Shown here in pieces: positions 17,195 to 26,498 of a stretch of DNA of 64,000 bases. The translations under genes and the position numbers were made by a program. The stretch comes from an uncultured Lachnospiraceae bacterium (GTDB lineage Bacteria; Bacillota; Clostridia; Lachnospirales; Lachnospiraceae). The notes beneath the pieces are model-generated. The model made no database searches. It was not told the DNA's origin and saw only the letters and a program-made list of their open reading frames with translations. Where the stretch lies: NCBI GenBank assembly GCA_947652735.1, contig CANTEG010000010.1, forward strand, positions 45,026 through 109,025, written 5' to 3'. The first letter of the stretch is position 1, and each line of letters begins with the position of its first letter.

Positions 17195-18274
17195 ATGAAG
17201 AGAATTGGTATGTTGACTAGCGGTGGAGATTGTCAGGCACTGAATGCAACCATGCGTGGCGTGGTCAAAGGTCTTTACGGATGCTTTAAGGAAGTTGAGG
17301 TATATGGCTTCCTTGAGGGCTACAAGGGACTGATGTACGGTAATTACAAAAAGCTTTCAGCCGAGGATTTTTCAGGGATATTGACAAGAGGTGGTACAAT
17401 CCTTGGAAGCTCAAGGCAACCGTTCAAGCTTATGAATGTTCCGACAGAGGATGGTCTTGATAAGGTTAAGGCTATGAAAGAAACCTACAAAAAGCTCAAG
17501 CTTGACTGTCTTGTGGTATTGGGAGGAAATGGTTCACAGAAAACTGCGAATCTCCTCAGTGAGGAAGGCTTGAATGTGGTAGGGCTTCCAAAGACAATAG
17601 ACAATGATATATGGGGAACGGATATGACATTTGGTTTCCAAAGTGCAGTTGATATTGCAACACAGGCGATAGACTGCATCCATACAACGGCTGCATCACA
17701 TAACAGAATTTTCATTATTGAGGTTATGGGACATAAGGTTGGATGGATTACGCTGCATGCAGGCATTGCCTCGGGGGCTGATGTAATACTGATACCTGAA
17801 ATTCCGTATGACATCAAGAAGGTATGTAAGGCACTTGAAAAGCGTTCAAAGGCAGGCAAGGGATTTTCGATTCTTGCAGTTGCAGAGGGAGCAATCTCAA
17901 AAGAGGTTGCGGCACTTTCAAAGAAGGAAAGAAAGGCAGCGATTGCAGATGCGGCAGCAAAATATCCGTCTGTTGCTTATCAGGTTGCAGACCAGATAAA
18001 GGAATACAGTGGTTTTGATATAAGGGTAACAGTACCAGGACATACGCAAAGAGGCGGAAGCCCTGTACCATATGACAGAGTTATCTCAAGTCGCTTCGGT
18101 GCAAAGGCAGCAGAGCTTATCAGGGATGAGGATTTTGGAAAGCTTGTTGTAATGAGAAATAATGAGGTTGATGCAATACCGCTTTCAGAGTCGGCAGGAA
18201 AGCTGAAATATGTTTCACCGGATGACAGTATCGTAAAAAATGCAAAGATGCTTGGAATATCCTTTGGAGACTAA
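17195..18274 (+). CDS. 6-phosphofructokinase (group III-like)
   Basis: 359 residues. Phosphorylates fructose 6-phosphate in glycolysis. LTSGGDCQALNATMRG is the phosphate-donor loop and PKTIDNDIWGTD holds the catalytic aspartate; PGHTQRGGSPVPYDR is the C-terminal effector/substrate segment. The donor-specificity loop reads GGNGSQKTA, with glycine where pyrophosphate enzymes have aspartate, so ATP use is favoured but not proven. Start set at ATG 17195 with GTGAGG upstream; the upstream frame from 17159 lacks a ribosome site. Confidence 0.92.
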   Translation: MKRIGMLTSGGDCQALNATMRGVVKGLYGCFKEVEVYGFLEGYKGLMYGNYKKLSAEDFSGILTRGGTILGSSRQPFKLMNVPTEDGLDKVKAMKETYKKLKLDCLVVLGGNGSQKTANLLSEEGLNVVGLPKTIDNDIWGTDMTFGFQSAVDIATQAIDCIHTTAASHNRIFIIEVMGHKVGWITLHAGIASGADVILIPEIPYDIKKVCKALEKRSKAGKGFSILAVAEGAISKEVAALSKKERKAAIADAAAKYPSVAYQVADQIKEYSGFDIRVTVPGHTQRGGSPVPYDRVISSRFGAKAAELIRDEDFGKLVVMRNNEVDAIPLSESAGKLKYVSPDDSIVKNAKMLGISFGD

Positions 18275-18324
18275 ACGGTCTCACATAACATTATTTATCT
18301 GCATATACTAATGTAAAACAAAAG

Positions 18325-18363
18325 CAATCGGAAGACTGGAATAAGTTTTCCGATTGTATTTTT
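18325..18363 (+). terminator. Intrinsic terminator after phosphofructokinase
   Basis: CAATCGGAA at 18325-18333 pairs with TTCCGATTG at 18348-18356, followed by TATTTTT. Confidence 0.8.
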
Positions 18364-18372
18364 GAGGTATAT

Positions 18373-18714
18373 ATGGATAATATTTTTAATGAAAGAATGG
18401 GTATGTTAAGACTTCAGGCTGTGGATGAGAGAGAACTGGAGGAAGATAGGGAGTATCTGCTTCAGATGTATCCTGCCAAGGCAAGAATTATCATGGTTAT
18501 GGTTCAGGATGAATGTGACAGAATGGAGTATGAGGGAAGTCCTATGCTTATGACTTATCCTGATAAGGAAACCATGCTTGGTATAGCAAGAAAAATATAT
18601 AACAAAGTCAGTTATGAGGAAAATCCTGAATTGAGATATTTGATAGAGGTTCTTGTATGTAATGAATATCAGGTCAGGAGAAGCAGATATAAAAGAAGGA
18701 GACATTTCTTTTAG
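18373..18714 (+). CDS. Conserved hypothetical small protein
   Basis: 113 residues, soluble, helical and acidic, with a very basic tail (RRSRYKRRRHFF). No domain recognised. It is separated from the next gene by 3 bases, so the two are probably co-transcribed and coupled. The ribosome site TTTTGAGG is about 8 bases before the ATG and lies in the tail of the preceding terminator. The pairing with a large anchored protein suggests a cytoplasmic partner, which is inference only. Confidence 0.7.
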   Translation: MDNIFNERMGMLRLQAVDERELEEDREYLLQMYPAKARIIMVMVQDECDRMEYEGSPMLMTYPDKETMLGIARKIYNKVSYEENPELRYLIEVLVCNEYQVRRSRYKRRRHFF

Positions 18715-18717
18715 CGT

Positions 18718-21261
18718 ATGAAGAATATTATTTTAAAGACCGTTGTTTTTATCATTGTGTTTACGGGGACGGTCTTTTTAGTAAATAAAGTGAATAACAG
18801 AAATTATGATAAGGCAACAAGGGAGATGGATGAGGCTACATTACCGCTTGTGTACTGCGAGTTTGAAGGGGAGACCATAAACAGACTGTATGGGCATACC
18901 CAAGTTATGTCAACTGCACTTATGAGGGATGCAATTGTTCCGCTAAATGAGGGATATGGTGTGGATTTACTTGTGGATGATGAGTATGGTTATGGAACCA
19001 AATACTCATATGAGTTGAGAACCATTGCAGGAGACTCGCTTGTCGAGGATGGAGAACTTGAGTTAAAGGGAACAGATGGCTACAGGCAGCAGTTTTTTGT
19101 CCGTTTCCGTATGGATATGAAGCCTAACAGAGAGTATGTGCTGGTCTTCATTATAGAAAACCAACAGAAAGAGCAGGCCAGATATTACATGAGGGTTGTA
19201 AATATTGAAGAACAGCACATGAAGCAGTTCCTCGATTTTGCAGAGGAATTCCATGAAACCTCATTTGAGAAAAAGGTACATGAAACTGAGGGGAATTTTG
19301 TGTATGATAGGCTGCAAACTACAGGCGAGGGAACAAATTATGATTTATCGCACGTAAGTCTTAAGTCAAATTATGATATGGTGAGCTGGGGTAATTTAGA
19401 ACCTGTTATTGTTTCTGCAGTAGTGCCGACCATAACCGAACTCGACAAGGAGTACGGAATCGTAAATTATTCCTATGTGATACAGTCAGTTCAAAACGGA
19501 GTCATTCACTATTACAATGTTGATGAGTATTATAGTGTTTTATTTGATGAACCAACGAAAGATATTCAGCTTTTAGGGTTTGACCGATATATGGAAAGTA
19601 TTTTTGATTCTGACTATATAACAAAAAGCAGAAATGGTATTTCAATGGGAATTGCAGGCGGAGTGACGGAATATTTATCTTCCGACGAAAACACAAAGCT
19701 CGCCTTTGTAAAAGAGGGACAGTTGTGGCTTTATGATTATAATGCACAGAAGCTTGTAAGTGTGTTCCGGTTTACACAGGGAAATTACTCTGATGCAAGA
19801 AATATTAACACAAACATGGATATAAACATAGCAGGAATGGATGATGAGGGCAACATTTATTTTGTCGTGTACGGATATATGAGCAGAGGGGACCATCAGG
19901 GGAAAAACGGGGTTTCATTATACTATTACACGGAAAAGGATGCGCAGATACAAGAGAAAATATTTATTGAATGTGATGAACCGTTTGATGTTATGGAGCA
20001 GGAAGTCGGAAGATTTACCTACTACGATGACAGGGGACATTTTTTCTATTTGTTGGATGGTGCTGTTTATGAGATAAATATGAATGAAATGACACAGGAT
20101 TTGCTGGTGACAGGCTTGTCCTCAGACAAAATATTGGTTTCATCAAACAGGAAAATCGTAGCCTACCCAAATACGGATGATGACAGGGAGGTTACAGGTA
20201 TCATAATCAGGAACTTTGAGACAGGACAAGACTACGAGGAGACATGTGGTGCAAATGAAAGAATGTCAGCTTTGGGATTTGTGGGAAATGACCTGATATA
20301 TGGAGTTGCAAATAAATCGGATATTTTGGTGTCATCTTATGGGGAAGCCATACTTCCGATGAAGAAGCTTTATGTGGTGGAACCAGAGGGACAAGTAATT
20401 AAGGAATATTCAAAAAATGACATGTATATCATGGATGCCCAGGTTGAGTCAGAAAAAGTATATTTGCAAAGGGCGTACAAGCATAATAACTTTTTTGAAA
20501 CTGCTGAAGCCGATACGATTTCCTATAAAACTGATGAGAATCAGGAAAATATAAATCAGAGCTATTATTATGATAAATATGCAATGAATGTACGGGATCT
20601 TGTATTTCCATCGGACATGTATATAGGAGAATCTGCCAAGCTTGTAATGACCAAAACACAGGCGGCTGAAGAATATAAGGAGCTTACCATAAAGACAGGT
20701 ACAAGGGAAGGCTTGTACTATGTGTTTAATGATGGTGGTTATGCGGGGGCATACAGGAGTGCGGGAAAAGCCATTATCAGTGTTGCACAGGACAGCTCCG
20801 GTCTTGTGGTTGATGAAAACGGTAATACGGTTTACCGTGCGTTGGCAGCTACAGGCTACAACACTGTGGCAGAGGCGATTGATGAATATCCCTGTAAAAA
20901 CGTTAAGGATACATGGATGACCTGTGCTTATATGTGTATAGAATATTTGGACAGTGAAGTTGAATATAAGGATGTGATGCAGTACGACAGTTGGGAGGAG
21001 GCATTTGAGCAGCTTACAAACGGTGTGGGAATCAATATTTCAGGAATAGACTTACAAACCGCACTTTATTTCCTTGACCGTGATGTGCCTTTTGCAGCAT
21101 GTATTGATGATGGAAGATATGTACTTGTAATCAGTTACAACTCCACCCACATCAGGTATTACGACCCAATTTTGGGTGAAGAAGTAAGGGTTACAAGGGG
21201 AAACTTTGAGAATTCCCTTAGTATGCAGAGTAATACGATGTATACTTATACATCCCAGTAA
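18718..21261 (+). CDS. Large membrane-anchored extracytoplasmic protein with C39-like C-terminal domain
   Basis: 847 residues. One N-terminal membrane helix (ILKTVVFIIVFTGTVFLV) anchors an external protein. The middle (about 300-620) has repeated short beta-strand blocks such as KLAFVKEGQLWLYDYNAQKL and NIYFVVYGYMS, suggesting a beta-propeller. The last 110 residues look like a papain-like C39 fold: KDTWMTCAYMCIEYLDSE, then DGRYVLVISYNSTHIRYYDP. The cysteine is present, but the usual catalytic GH position reads GR, so it may be a non-catalytic relative. Function unknown. Its tail overlaps lysA by 16 bases. Confidence 0.7.
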   Translation: MKNIILKTVVFIIVFTGTVFLVNKVNNRNYDKATREMDEATLPLVYCEFEGETINRLYGHTQVMSTALMRDAIVPLNEGYGVDLLVDDEYGYGTKYSYELRTIAGDSLVEDGELELKGTDGYRQQFFVRFRMDMKPNREYVLVFIIENQQKEQARYYMRVVNIEEQHMKQFLDFAEEFHETSFEKKVHETEGNFVYDRLQTTGEGTNYDLSHVSLKSNYDMVSWGNLEPVIVSAVVPTITELDKEYGIVNYSYVIQSVQNGVIHYYNVDEYYSVLFDEPTKDIQLLGFDRYMESIFDSDYITKSRNGISMGIAGGVTEYLSSDENTKLAFVKEGQLWLYDYNAQKLVSVFRFTQGNYSDARNINTNMDINIAGMDDEGNIYFVVYGYMSRGDHQGKNGVSLYYYTEKDAQIQEKIFIECDEPFDVMEQEVGRFTYYDDRGHFFYLLDGAVYEINMNEMTQDLLVTGLSSDKILVSSNRKIVAYPNTDDDREVTGIIIRNFETGQDYEETCGANERMSALGFVGNDLIYGVANKSDILVSSYGEAILPMKKLYVVEPEGQVIKEYSKNDMYIMDAQVESEKVYLQRAYKHNNFFETAEADTISYKTDENQENINQSYYYDKYAMNVRDLVFPSDMYIGESAKLVMTKTQAAEEYKELTIKTGTREGLYYVFNDGGYAGAYRSAGKAIISVAQDSSGLVVDENGNTVYRALAATGYNTVAEAIDEYPCKNVKDTWMTCAYMCIEYLDSEVEYKDVMQYDSWEEAFEQLTNGVGINISGIDLQTALYFLDRDVPFAACIDDGRYVLVISYNSTHIRYYDPILGEEVRVTRGNFENSLSMQSNTMYTYTSQ

Positions 21262-22496
21262 CCGTCAAGGGTTGCAAAGTAGTCTTCAGGTGTCTCGGCA
21301 CGTCTTATCTGTTTCACGGTGCCATCCTCGCAGAGGAGAAGCTCCGCAGATTTAAGCTTGCCATTGTAGTTATATCCCATAGCAAAGCCGTGGGCACCTG
21401 TATCATGTATGACAAGATAATCTCCCATTTCGATTTTTGGGAGTGCCCTGTCAATTGCAAATTTATCATTGTTTTCACAAAGTGAGCCTGTAATGTCGTA
21501 TTTGTAGTTACAAGGCTCATTTTCTTTACCTAAAACAGTAATATGATGATAAGCACCATACATTGCAGGACGCATAAGGTTAACGGCACAGGCGTCAACA
21601 CCTATATATTCTTTATGGGTATGCTTTTCGTGTATCGCTTTTGTCACAAGGTGACCATATGGTGCAAGCATAAATCTGCCAAGCTCCGTGTAAATGCTTA
21701 CGTTGCCTAAACCGGCAGGGACAAGAACATCATCATATGCTTTGTGGACACCCTCACCTATTGCAAGAATATCATTTGGCTCCTTGTCAGGTGTGTATGG
21801 AACACCCACACCGCCTGAAAGATTAATAAAGCTAAGCTCAATTCCTGTTTGTTCCTTTACCTCAACTGCCACTTCAAAAAGAATTTTGGCAAGGGTAGGA
21901 TAATATTCGTTGGTTACTGTGTTACTTGCAAGAAATGAGTGAAGGCCAAAACGCTTTGCACCAAGCTCCTTAAGGTCGAGGTATGCCTGAATAAGCTGCT
22001 CCTTTGTCATTCCGTATTTTGCATCTCCCGGATTGTCCATAATAGTGGTTGAAATGGAAAATGTTCCGCCAGGATTATAACGGCAGGATATTGTTTCTGG
22101 AATTCCGCATGTATCCTTTAAAAATTGTATGTGTGTATAGTCATCAAGGTTAATTGTTGCACCAAGCTTGGCAGCGAGCTTAAATTCCTCAGCGGGTGTG
22201 TCATTGGAGGAAAACATAATATCGGAACCTGTTATTCCCACCTTATCTGACATGAGCAGTTCGGTGTATGATGAACAGTCTGAACCACAGCCCTCTGATT
22301 TAAGTATCCGTAAAATTGTCGGATTTGGCGTGGCTTTCACTGCAAAAAATTCTTTGTAGCCCTTGTTCCATGAGAATGCCTGTTTAAGCTTCCGTGCATT
22401 TTCCCTGATGGCTTTCTCATCATATATATGAAATGGTGTAGGATATGTTTTCACGATTTCCTCTGTCTGTTCTTTTGTTATAAATGGCTTTTTCAT
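21246..22496 (-). CDS. lysA: Diaminopimelate decarboxylase-like enzyme
   Basis: 416 residues. A fold-III, pyridoxal-phosphate decarboxylase that makes lysine from meso-diaminopimelate. EFFAVKATPNPTILRIL holds the cofactor lysine; INLSGGVGVPY and YTELGRFM are the phosphate-binding segments; DITGSLCENND contains the active-site cysteine of the partner subunit. Start taken at 22496 with AGGAGG upstream. This sequence is a divergent LysA branch, so activity on a related amino acid cannot be excluded. It converges with, and overlaps, the 847-residue gene. Confidence 0.85.
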   Translation of the reverse strand: MKKPFITKEQTEEIVKTYPTPFHIYDEKAIRENARKLKQAFSWNKGYKEFFAVKATPNPTILRILKSEGCGSDCSSYTELLMSDKVGITGSDIMFSSNDTPAEEFKLAAKLGATINLDDYTHIQFLKDTCGIPETISCRYNPGGTFSISTTIMDNPGDAKYGMTKEQLIQAYLDLKELGAKRFGLHSFLASNTVTNEYYPTLAKILFEVAVEVKEQTGIELSFINLSGGVGVPYTPDKEPNDILAIGEGVHKAYDDVLVPAGLGNVSIYTELGRFMLAPYGHLVTKAIHEKHTHKEYIGVDACAVNLMRPAMYGAYHHITVLGKENEPCNYKYDITGSLCENNDKFAIDRALPKIEMGDYLVIHDTGAHGFAMGYNYNGKLKSAELLLCEDGTVKQIRRAETPEDYFATLDGYWDV

Positions 22497-22537
22497 ACTG
22501 TGCCTCCTTGTATTTGTTGTCATATACATAATAATTT

Positions 22538-22566
22538 AATATAGAGTTAAAATATAAATTTGTCAA
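22538..22566 (-). promoter_or_regulatory. Predicted sigma-A promoter of lysA
   Basis: On the minus strand TTGACA (22566-22561) and TATATT (22543-22538) are separated by 17 bases. Its -35 box directly abuts that of the yesL-like gene. Confidence 0.75.
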
Positions 22567-22595
22567 TTGAAAACGTTATATAATGGTGTTATAAT
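22567..22595 (+). promoter_or_regulatory. Predicted sigma-A promoter of the YesL-like gene
   Basis: TTGAAA at 22567-22572 and TATAAT at 22590-22595 with a 17-base spacer, back to back with the lysA promoter. Confidence 0.75.
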
Positions 22596-22637
22596 CCTTT
22601 GAGTGACTTATAGTATATGAAAATTAGGAGATTATTA

Positions 22638-23450
22638 ATGGCAGGCGAAGGAATAAATTACGATAATATAATAGTAAGAGGACTTAACAGAATAGGAGAT
22701 GCAATGATATTGTCTCTCCTGACAGTGCTTTTCAGCATACCCATTATAACGACAGGCGCTGCACTTACAGCGGGGTATTATGCCGCTATGCACGGTGTGA
22801 TAAACGGTGACGGTTATGTCTGGAAAAAGTTTATTAAGAGCTTCAAACAGAATTTTAAACAGTCAACTGTCATGTGGCTGATATTTATGGTGCTGTTCAT
22901 TGTGTTCGGTGTTGATGTGTGGTATTGGCAAAATCTGTATGCAAACCATTCGGGCGGTTTTATGGCACAGGCATTGCTTATTTTAAGCGTGGTTTTGCTT
23001 GCACTTTCCATTATGACATTTATATTTGCATTTCCGTTGCAGGCAAAATTCGATAACACGGTAAAGGTGCAGATAAGAAATGCCTTTTTACTCAGCATCC
23101 GATATGTACCTACAACTATCGGAATCGTTTTGATTATGGCAGTGATAGCACTTGTTTTCAAATTTCAACCGATACTTTCAATCGTATTTTTTGTACTTAT
23201 CGGTTTTGGGATTCTTTTGTATTTATTTGCTTTTCTAATGCTCCGATGCTTTAAGGCATTTCTTCAGCCTGAGGAAACTGTGAAGGCTGCAAAGATTGAG
23301 GAAATGGAAGAAGCTGAAAATGAAGAAGCCGCAATGGAAGAAGCTGAGGAAGCAGTAGACGAAAAAACAGACGAGGATGCAGGAACGAAAGAAACAGTAA
23401 CGGAAGAAGAAATCGAAAGTAAGAAAAATGAGACCGATGCAGAAGCTTAA
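22638..23450 (+). CDS. YesL-like (DUF624) membrane protein
   Basis: 270 residues. Five or six membrane helices with the DUF624 signature near the start: LLTVLFSIPIITTGAALTAGYYA. The last 60 residues are an acidic, alanine/glutamate-rich tail. DUF624 proteins often accompany sugar uptake genes, but none are near here. Start at ATG 22638 with TTAGGAG upstream; the upstream ATG at 22617 lacks a ribosome site. Confidence 0.8.
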   Translation: MAGEGINYDNIIVRGLNRIGDAMILSLLTVLFSIPIITTGAALTAGYYAAMHGVINGDGYVWKKFIKSFKQNFKQSTVMWLIFMVLFIVFGVDVWYWQNLYANHSGGFMAQALLILSVVLLALSIMTFIFAFPLQAKFDNTVKVQIRNAFLLSIRYVPTTIGIVLIMAVIALVFKFQPILSIVFFVLIGFGILLYLFAFLMLRCFKAFLQPEETVKAAKIEEMEEAENEEAAMEEAEEAVDEKTDEDAGTKETVTEEEIESKKNETDAEA

Positions 23451-23488
23451 AAGCAGGGGCAGATATCGGTTATAAGTTTAGCAAATAA

Positions 23489-23534
23489 GTATCGGGGAAT
23501 GATGGCTGCCAAACCGTCAGTTCCCGGTATTTTT
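23489..23534 (+). terminator. Intrinsic terminator after the YesL-like gene
   Basis: ATCGGGGAA at 23491-23499 pairs with TTCCCGGTAT at 23521-23530, enclosing a smaller stem (TGGCTGCCA), followed by TTTTT. Confidence 0.75.
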
Positions 23535-23583
23535 AATTCGTTTCTTTTTCTATCGTTCAATATTCTGTTGGCGCATACTCTGT

Positions 23584-23613
23584 TTTGTATGATAAAATCA
23601 TACTGTATACAAA
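23584..23613. promoter_or_regulatory. Operator-like nested dyads upstream of ogt
   Basis: TTTGTAT (23584-23590) is inverted as ATACAAA (23607-23613), and GTATG/CATAC form an inner pair. The 13-mer ATACTGTATACAA at 23600-23612 recurs exactly at 38853-38865 upstream of the pfl operon. The binding protein is unknown. Confidence 0.5.
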
Positions 23614-23639
23614 GAAAAAGTTGACTTGAGAGGTGTAAT

Positions 23640-24155
23640 ATGCAATATACCAGTCATTATCAATCACCGATGGGTGATATTCTTTTGGCAGCAGATGATA
23701 TTGGCTTAACTGGATTATGGTTTGAGGGGCAGAAATATTTTGCCCTCAATTTGGACAAGGAACACGAAGAAAAGGAAATACCTTTATTTGAGCAGTCAAA
23801 ACATTGGCTTGATATTTATTTTTCTGGGAGTGAGCCTGATTTTTCCATACCTCTGCATGTTACGGGGACGGACTTTCAAAATGAAGTATGGAAGATACTC
23901 TGTTCCGTACCATACGGTCAGACTACGACCTATGGGAAGATTGCAAAGCAGTTTGCCGAATCCAAAGGATTACAGCGTATGTCTGCTCAGGCCGTCGGAG
24001 GTGCAGTCGGGCATAATCAAATTTCAATTATTGTACCATGCCATCGTGTTGTTGGCACAAACGGCAACCTGACAGGATATGCAGGGGGCGTTGATAAAAA
24101 AATTAAGCTGCTGAATTTAGAAAAAGCAGATACGAAGTCTTTTTGTCATTCCTAA
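23640..24155 (+). CDS. ogt: Methylated-DNA-[protein]-cysteine S-methyltransferase
   Basis: 171 residues. Repairs O6-alkylguanine by moving the alkyl group to its own cysteine. The active site is IIVPCHRVVG, and the helix-turn-helix before it includes VPYGQTTTYGKIAKQ and AVGGAVGHNQ. No AdaA-type N-terminal domain, so this is the constitutive Ogt type. GAGAGG lies 6-7 bases before the ATG. Single gene, with an operator-like dyad upstream. Confidence 0.95.
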   Translation: MQYTSHYQSPMGDILLAADDIGLTGLWFEGQKYFALNLDKEHEEKEIPLFEQSKHWLDIYFSGSEPDFSIPLHVTGTDFQNEVWKILCSVPYGQTTTYGKIAKQFAESKGLQRMSAQAVGGAVGHNQISIIVPCHRVVGTNGNLTGYAGGVDKKIKLLNLEKADTKSFCHS

Positions 24156-24403
24156 AAAAGGAACTGTGTTATGACAGTTAATCATTTAGAAAAACCAGCC
24201 ATTCATTTGAAATATAAGCTTGAAATTCAGAAAGTAAATCAGTTGTTTTTAATCAATATAATATGGAAACAAAAATCTATATATTCGGCATATAGAAACA
24301 AGTTTTTATTTTTTATTAAAAAAATATAAAAAACCCAACCAATTTGAAAAAATAAGACTCTATATATATGAGACAAGTATACGTAGAGCTAAGGAGGAAA
24401 AAA
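24156..24403 (+). promoter_or_regulatory. AT-rich upstream region of the ECF sigma gene
   Basis: No gene is visible. A possible ECF-type promoter is AAACCCAACC at 24331-24340, followed 16 bases later by ACTCTATA, which would fit autoregulation, but the match is weak. AAGGAGG before the sigma gene lies at 24391-24397. Confidence 0.3.
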
Positions 24404-26443
24404 ATGGATGAAAATCAAATCAGACAACTGGTTGAGGCAGTAAAACAGGGAGACCAGGCATCGTTTGAAACATTGTACATGGTAAGCAGCAGAGCCGTGT
24501 ATTTTATCTGTGTCAGTTTGCTTGACAATGAGGAGGACGCAAAAGACGTTGTGCAGGAGGTGTATGCAACTGCATATGAAAAAATTTATCAGCTAAATGA
24601 TGGCGGGAAATTTGTTCCGTGGATTAACCGTATTGCAGTGAATAAATGCAAGAAGCTTTTGATGAAAAAGACACCGTCTTTTGTGGATGTGGAGGACATG
24701 GGCAGTCAGCTTACGGAGGAAAATGAGAACTTTCTTCCTGAGGAATACATTACCCAAAAGGAAAAAAGGAAGCTTGTTATGGATATTATGAGAAATTCCC
24801 TCACAGATATCCAATACAAGACAGTGATACTTTATTATTTTAACGGTCTTACCATTGATGAGATAGCAGATATTATGGAGTGTCCACAAGGAACGGTAAA
24901 ATACAGGCTGAGTGTGGCACGTGCAAAAATCAGGGACGGCGTACAGGCATATGAAACCAGAAATAATGATAAGCTTTACTCTATTGTGGGATTGCCGCTG
25001 CTTATGCGTCTTTTGTATGAGGAAGTAAATTCCATGATAATACCTGATATGCTGCCACAGGTTATGGGGCAAATCATGTCACGCTTTGCGGCGGGAGCTA
25101 TGTCGGCATGTGCGTCAGGTGATGCGGTGGGAAACGTAGCTGGAACAGTTGCGGAAAATACAATGGGAAACACAGTTGGAGTGATTGCTGGAAATACAGG
25201 AAAGGGAGTTGCAGGAGGAATGATGAAAGCAGGAATCGGTGCATTGAAGGTTAAAATAGCCATAGGAGTTGTTGTTGCGGCTGTTGTGGGAGTCGGTGTA
25301 TTTGTGTTAGTGAAAAACAATAAATCAGATGAGGATTCGGACGGCGGATTTGCGACTGATATGGCAGAGCAGTTTGTTGATACAGAGATAACGGATACGG
25401 AGGAAATGACAGACGAGCCTTGGGAAGAAGATTCAGAGGAAGAAACAACAACAGAAGAACAAAGGGTAACGCAAAGTCTGGATGTAATCAGATTGAAGGA
25501 ATATACCGAAAATCACGATGGAGAGGATGTTATCTCGGGTCATGTCAAAGATATTTCGTATGGACATAATGGGTCGTATAATCATCTTACAATTTTAGCG
25601 GATGACGGTCATTTATATTCATATTATGATGCGAATTATGGTTATAAGATATATGATATGGGAAAACCAAGTTGGGATATTTCCGATATTGATATTGTAT
25701 GTTCTAATATAGATGGAACTCCTGATGGGGATTTTATGCTTATCGAGGGTAATCATTATTATTATGTCAGTATACGTGATGGTGAAATAACACGGACGGT
25801 TGATGGTGTGATGTTTGACGGCAAGGATATACGAAAAATTGGAAGCCGTCCAATTTACCCTGATGGATTTCAGGTTTATTGTGAAGATGGCAGTTGGTAT
25901 CAGATTAATACGGATTTAAATGACGAGCCTTCGGATGAAACTACATATGTAGATTCGGAACACTTTCTCATGGATTACACATTTGGACGTACATTAGTTC
26001 CTGACGGTTTGGAACTGTGGGACACAGCAGGTGACTATTTGTTATTTTCTGACGGAAAGCTTTACATGGAAGATTATATTGATACGCCTGTAGAAGGAAC
26101 TGGGGATTATACATTTACAAAATTATATAACACATATGATTTTTCAAACACCGTAATTGCAGTAACAGATACAAATGAAATGGTGCTTATAGATGCATAT
26201 GATAGTAAATTGACAGATTTAAAGACCATACAATTACCTGAATCAGAAGTTCTTGACATATGGTATAATCTGGGAACTGTTATTGTCAAAACAACCGATG
26301 GCTATTATAGCTGCGTACCTGACGAAAGTACAAGTCTTCAACCAGATGAGCTATTTAACGCGTTAACTGAGGAGGTCATTGAAATTTCCTGTTATTATGT
26401 TCTGCTTGGTGATGGATGCGTATATGAATTTCCGTCATATTGA
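24404..26443 (+). CDS. ECF sigma factor fused to a transmembrane segment and external sensor-like domain
   Basis: 679 residues. Residues 1-175 are an ECF sigma factor: sigma-2 with EEDAKDVVQEVYATAYEK and PWINRIAVNKCKKLL, sigma-4 with SLTDIQYKTVILYYFNG and DIMECPQGTVKYRLSVARAK. A Gly/Ala/Met-rich linker follows to about residue 280. The membrane helix is IAIGVVVAAVVGVGVFVLV (about 284-303). An acidic stretch (EEDSEEETTTEEQ) then leads to about 300 external residues with repeated beta-strand blocks. No anti-sigma gene is adjacent, so the fused part may itself hold the sigma domain at the membrane. ATG 24404 has AAGGAGG upstream. Confidence 0.85.
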   Translation: MDENQIRQLVEAVKQGDQASFETLYMVSSRAVYFICVSLLDNEEDAKDVVQEVYATAYEKIYQLNDGGKFVPWINRIAVNKCKKLLMKKTPSFVDVEDMGSQLTEENENFLPEEYITQKEKRKLVMDIMRNSLTDIQYKTVILYYFNGLTIDEIADIMECPQGTVKYRLSVARAKIRDGVQAYETRNNDKLYSIVGLPLLMRLLYEEVNSMIIPDMLPQVMGQIMSRFAAGAMSACASGDAVGNVAGTVAENTMGNTVGVIAGNTGKGVAGGMMKAGIGALKVKIAIGVVVAAVVGVGVFVLVKNNKSDEDSDGGFATDMAEQFVDTEITDTEEMTDEPWEEDSEEETTTEEQRVTQSLDVIRLKEYTENHDGEDVISGHVKDISYGHNGSYNHLTILADDGHLYSYYDANYGYKIYDMGKPSWDISDIDIVCSNIDGTPDGDFMLIEGNHYYYVSIRDGEITRTVDGVMFDGKDIRKIGSRPIYPDGFQVYCEDGSWYQINTDLNDEPSDETTYVDSEHFLMDYTFGRTLVPDGLELWDTAGDYLLFSDGKLYMEDYIDTPVEGTGDYTFTKLYNTYDFSNTVIAVTDTNEMVLIDAYDSKLTDLKTIQLPESEVLDIWYNLGTVIVKTTDGYYSCVPDESTSLQPDELFNALTEEVIEISCYYVLLGDGCVYEFPSY

Positions 26444-26456
26444 TATTTAAATTACG

Positions 26457-26488
26457 AAAGGCTGTCACGAAAAAGTGACAGCCTTTTT
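26457..26488. terminator. Bidirectional intrinsic terminator
   Basis: AAAGGCTGTCAC and GTGACAGCCTTT form a perfect stem with a 6-base loop, with T runs in both directions. It serves the sigma-sensor gene and the convergent coiled-coil gene. Confidence 0.88.
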
Positions 26489-26498
26489 GGTGCTCTGC

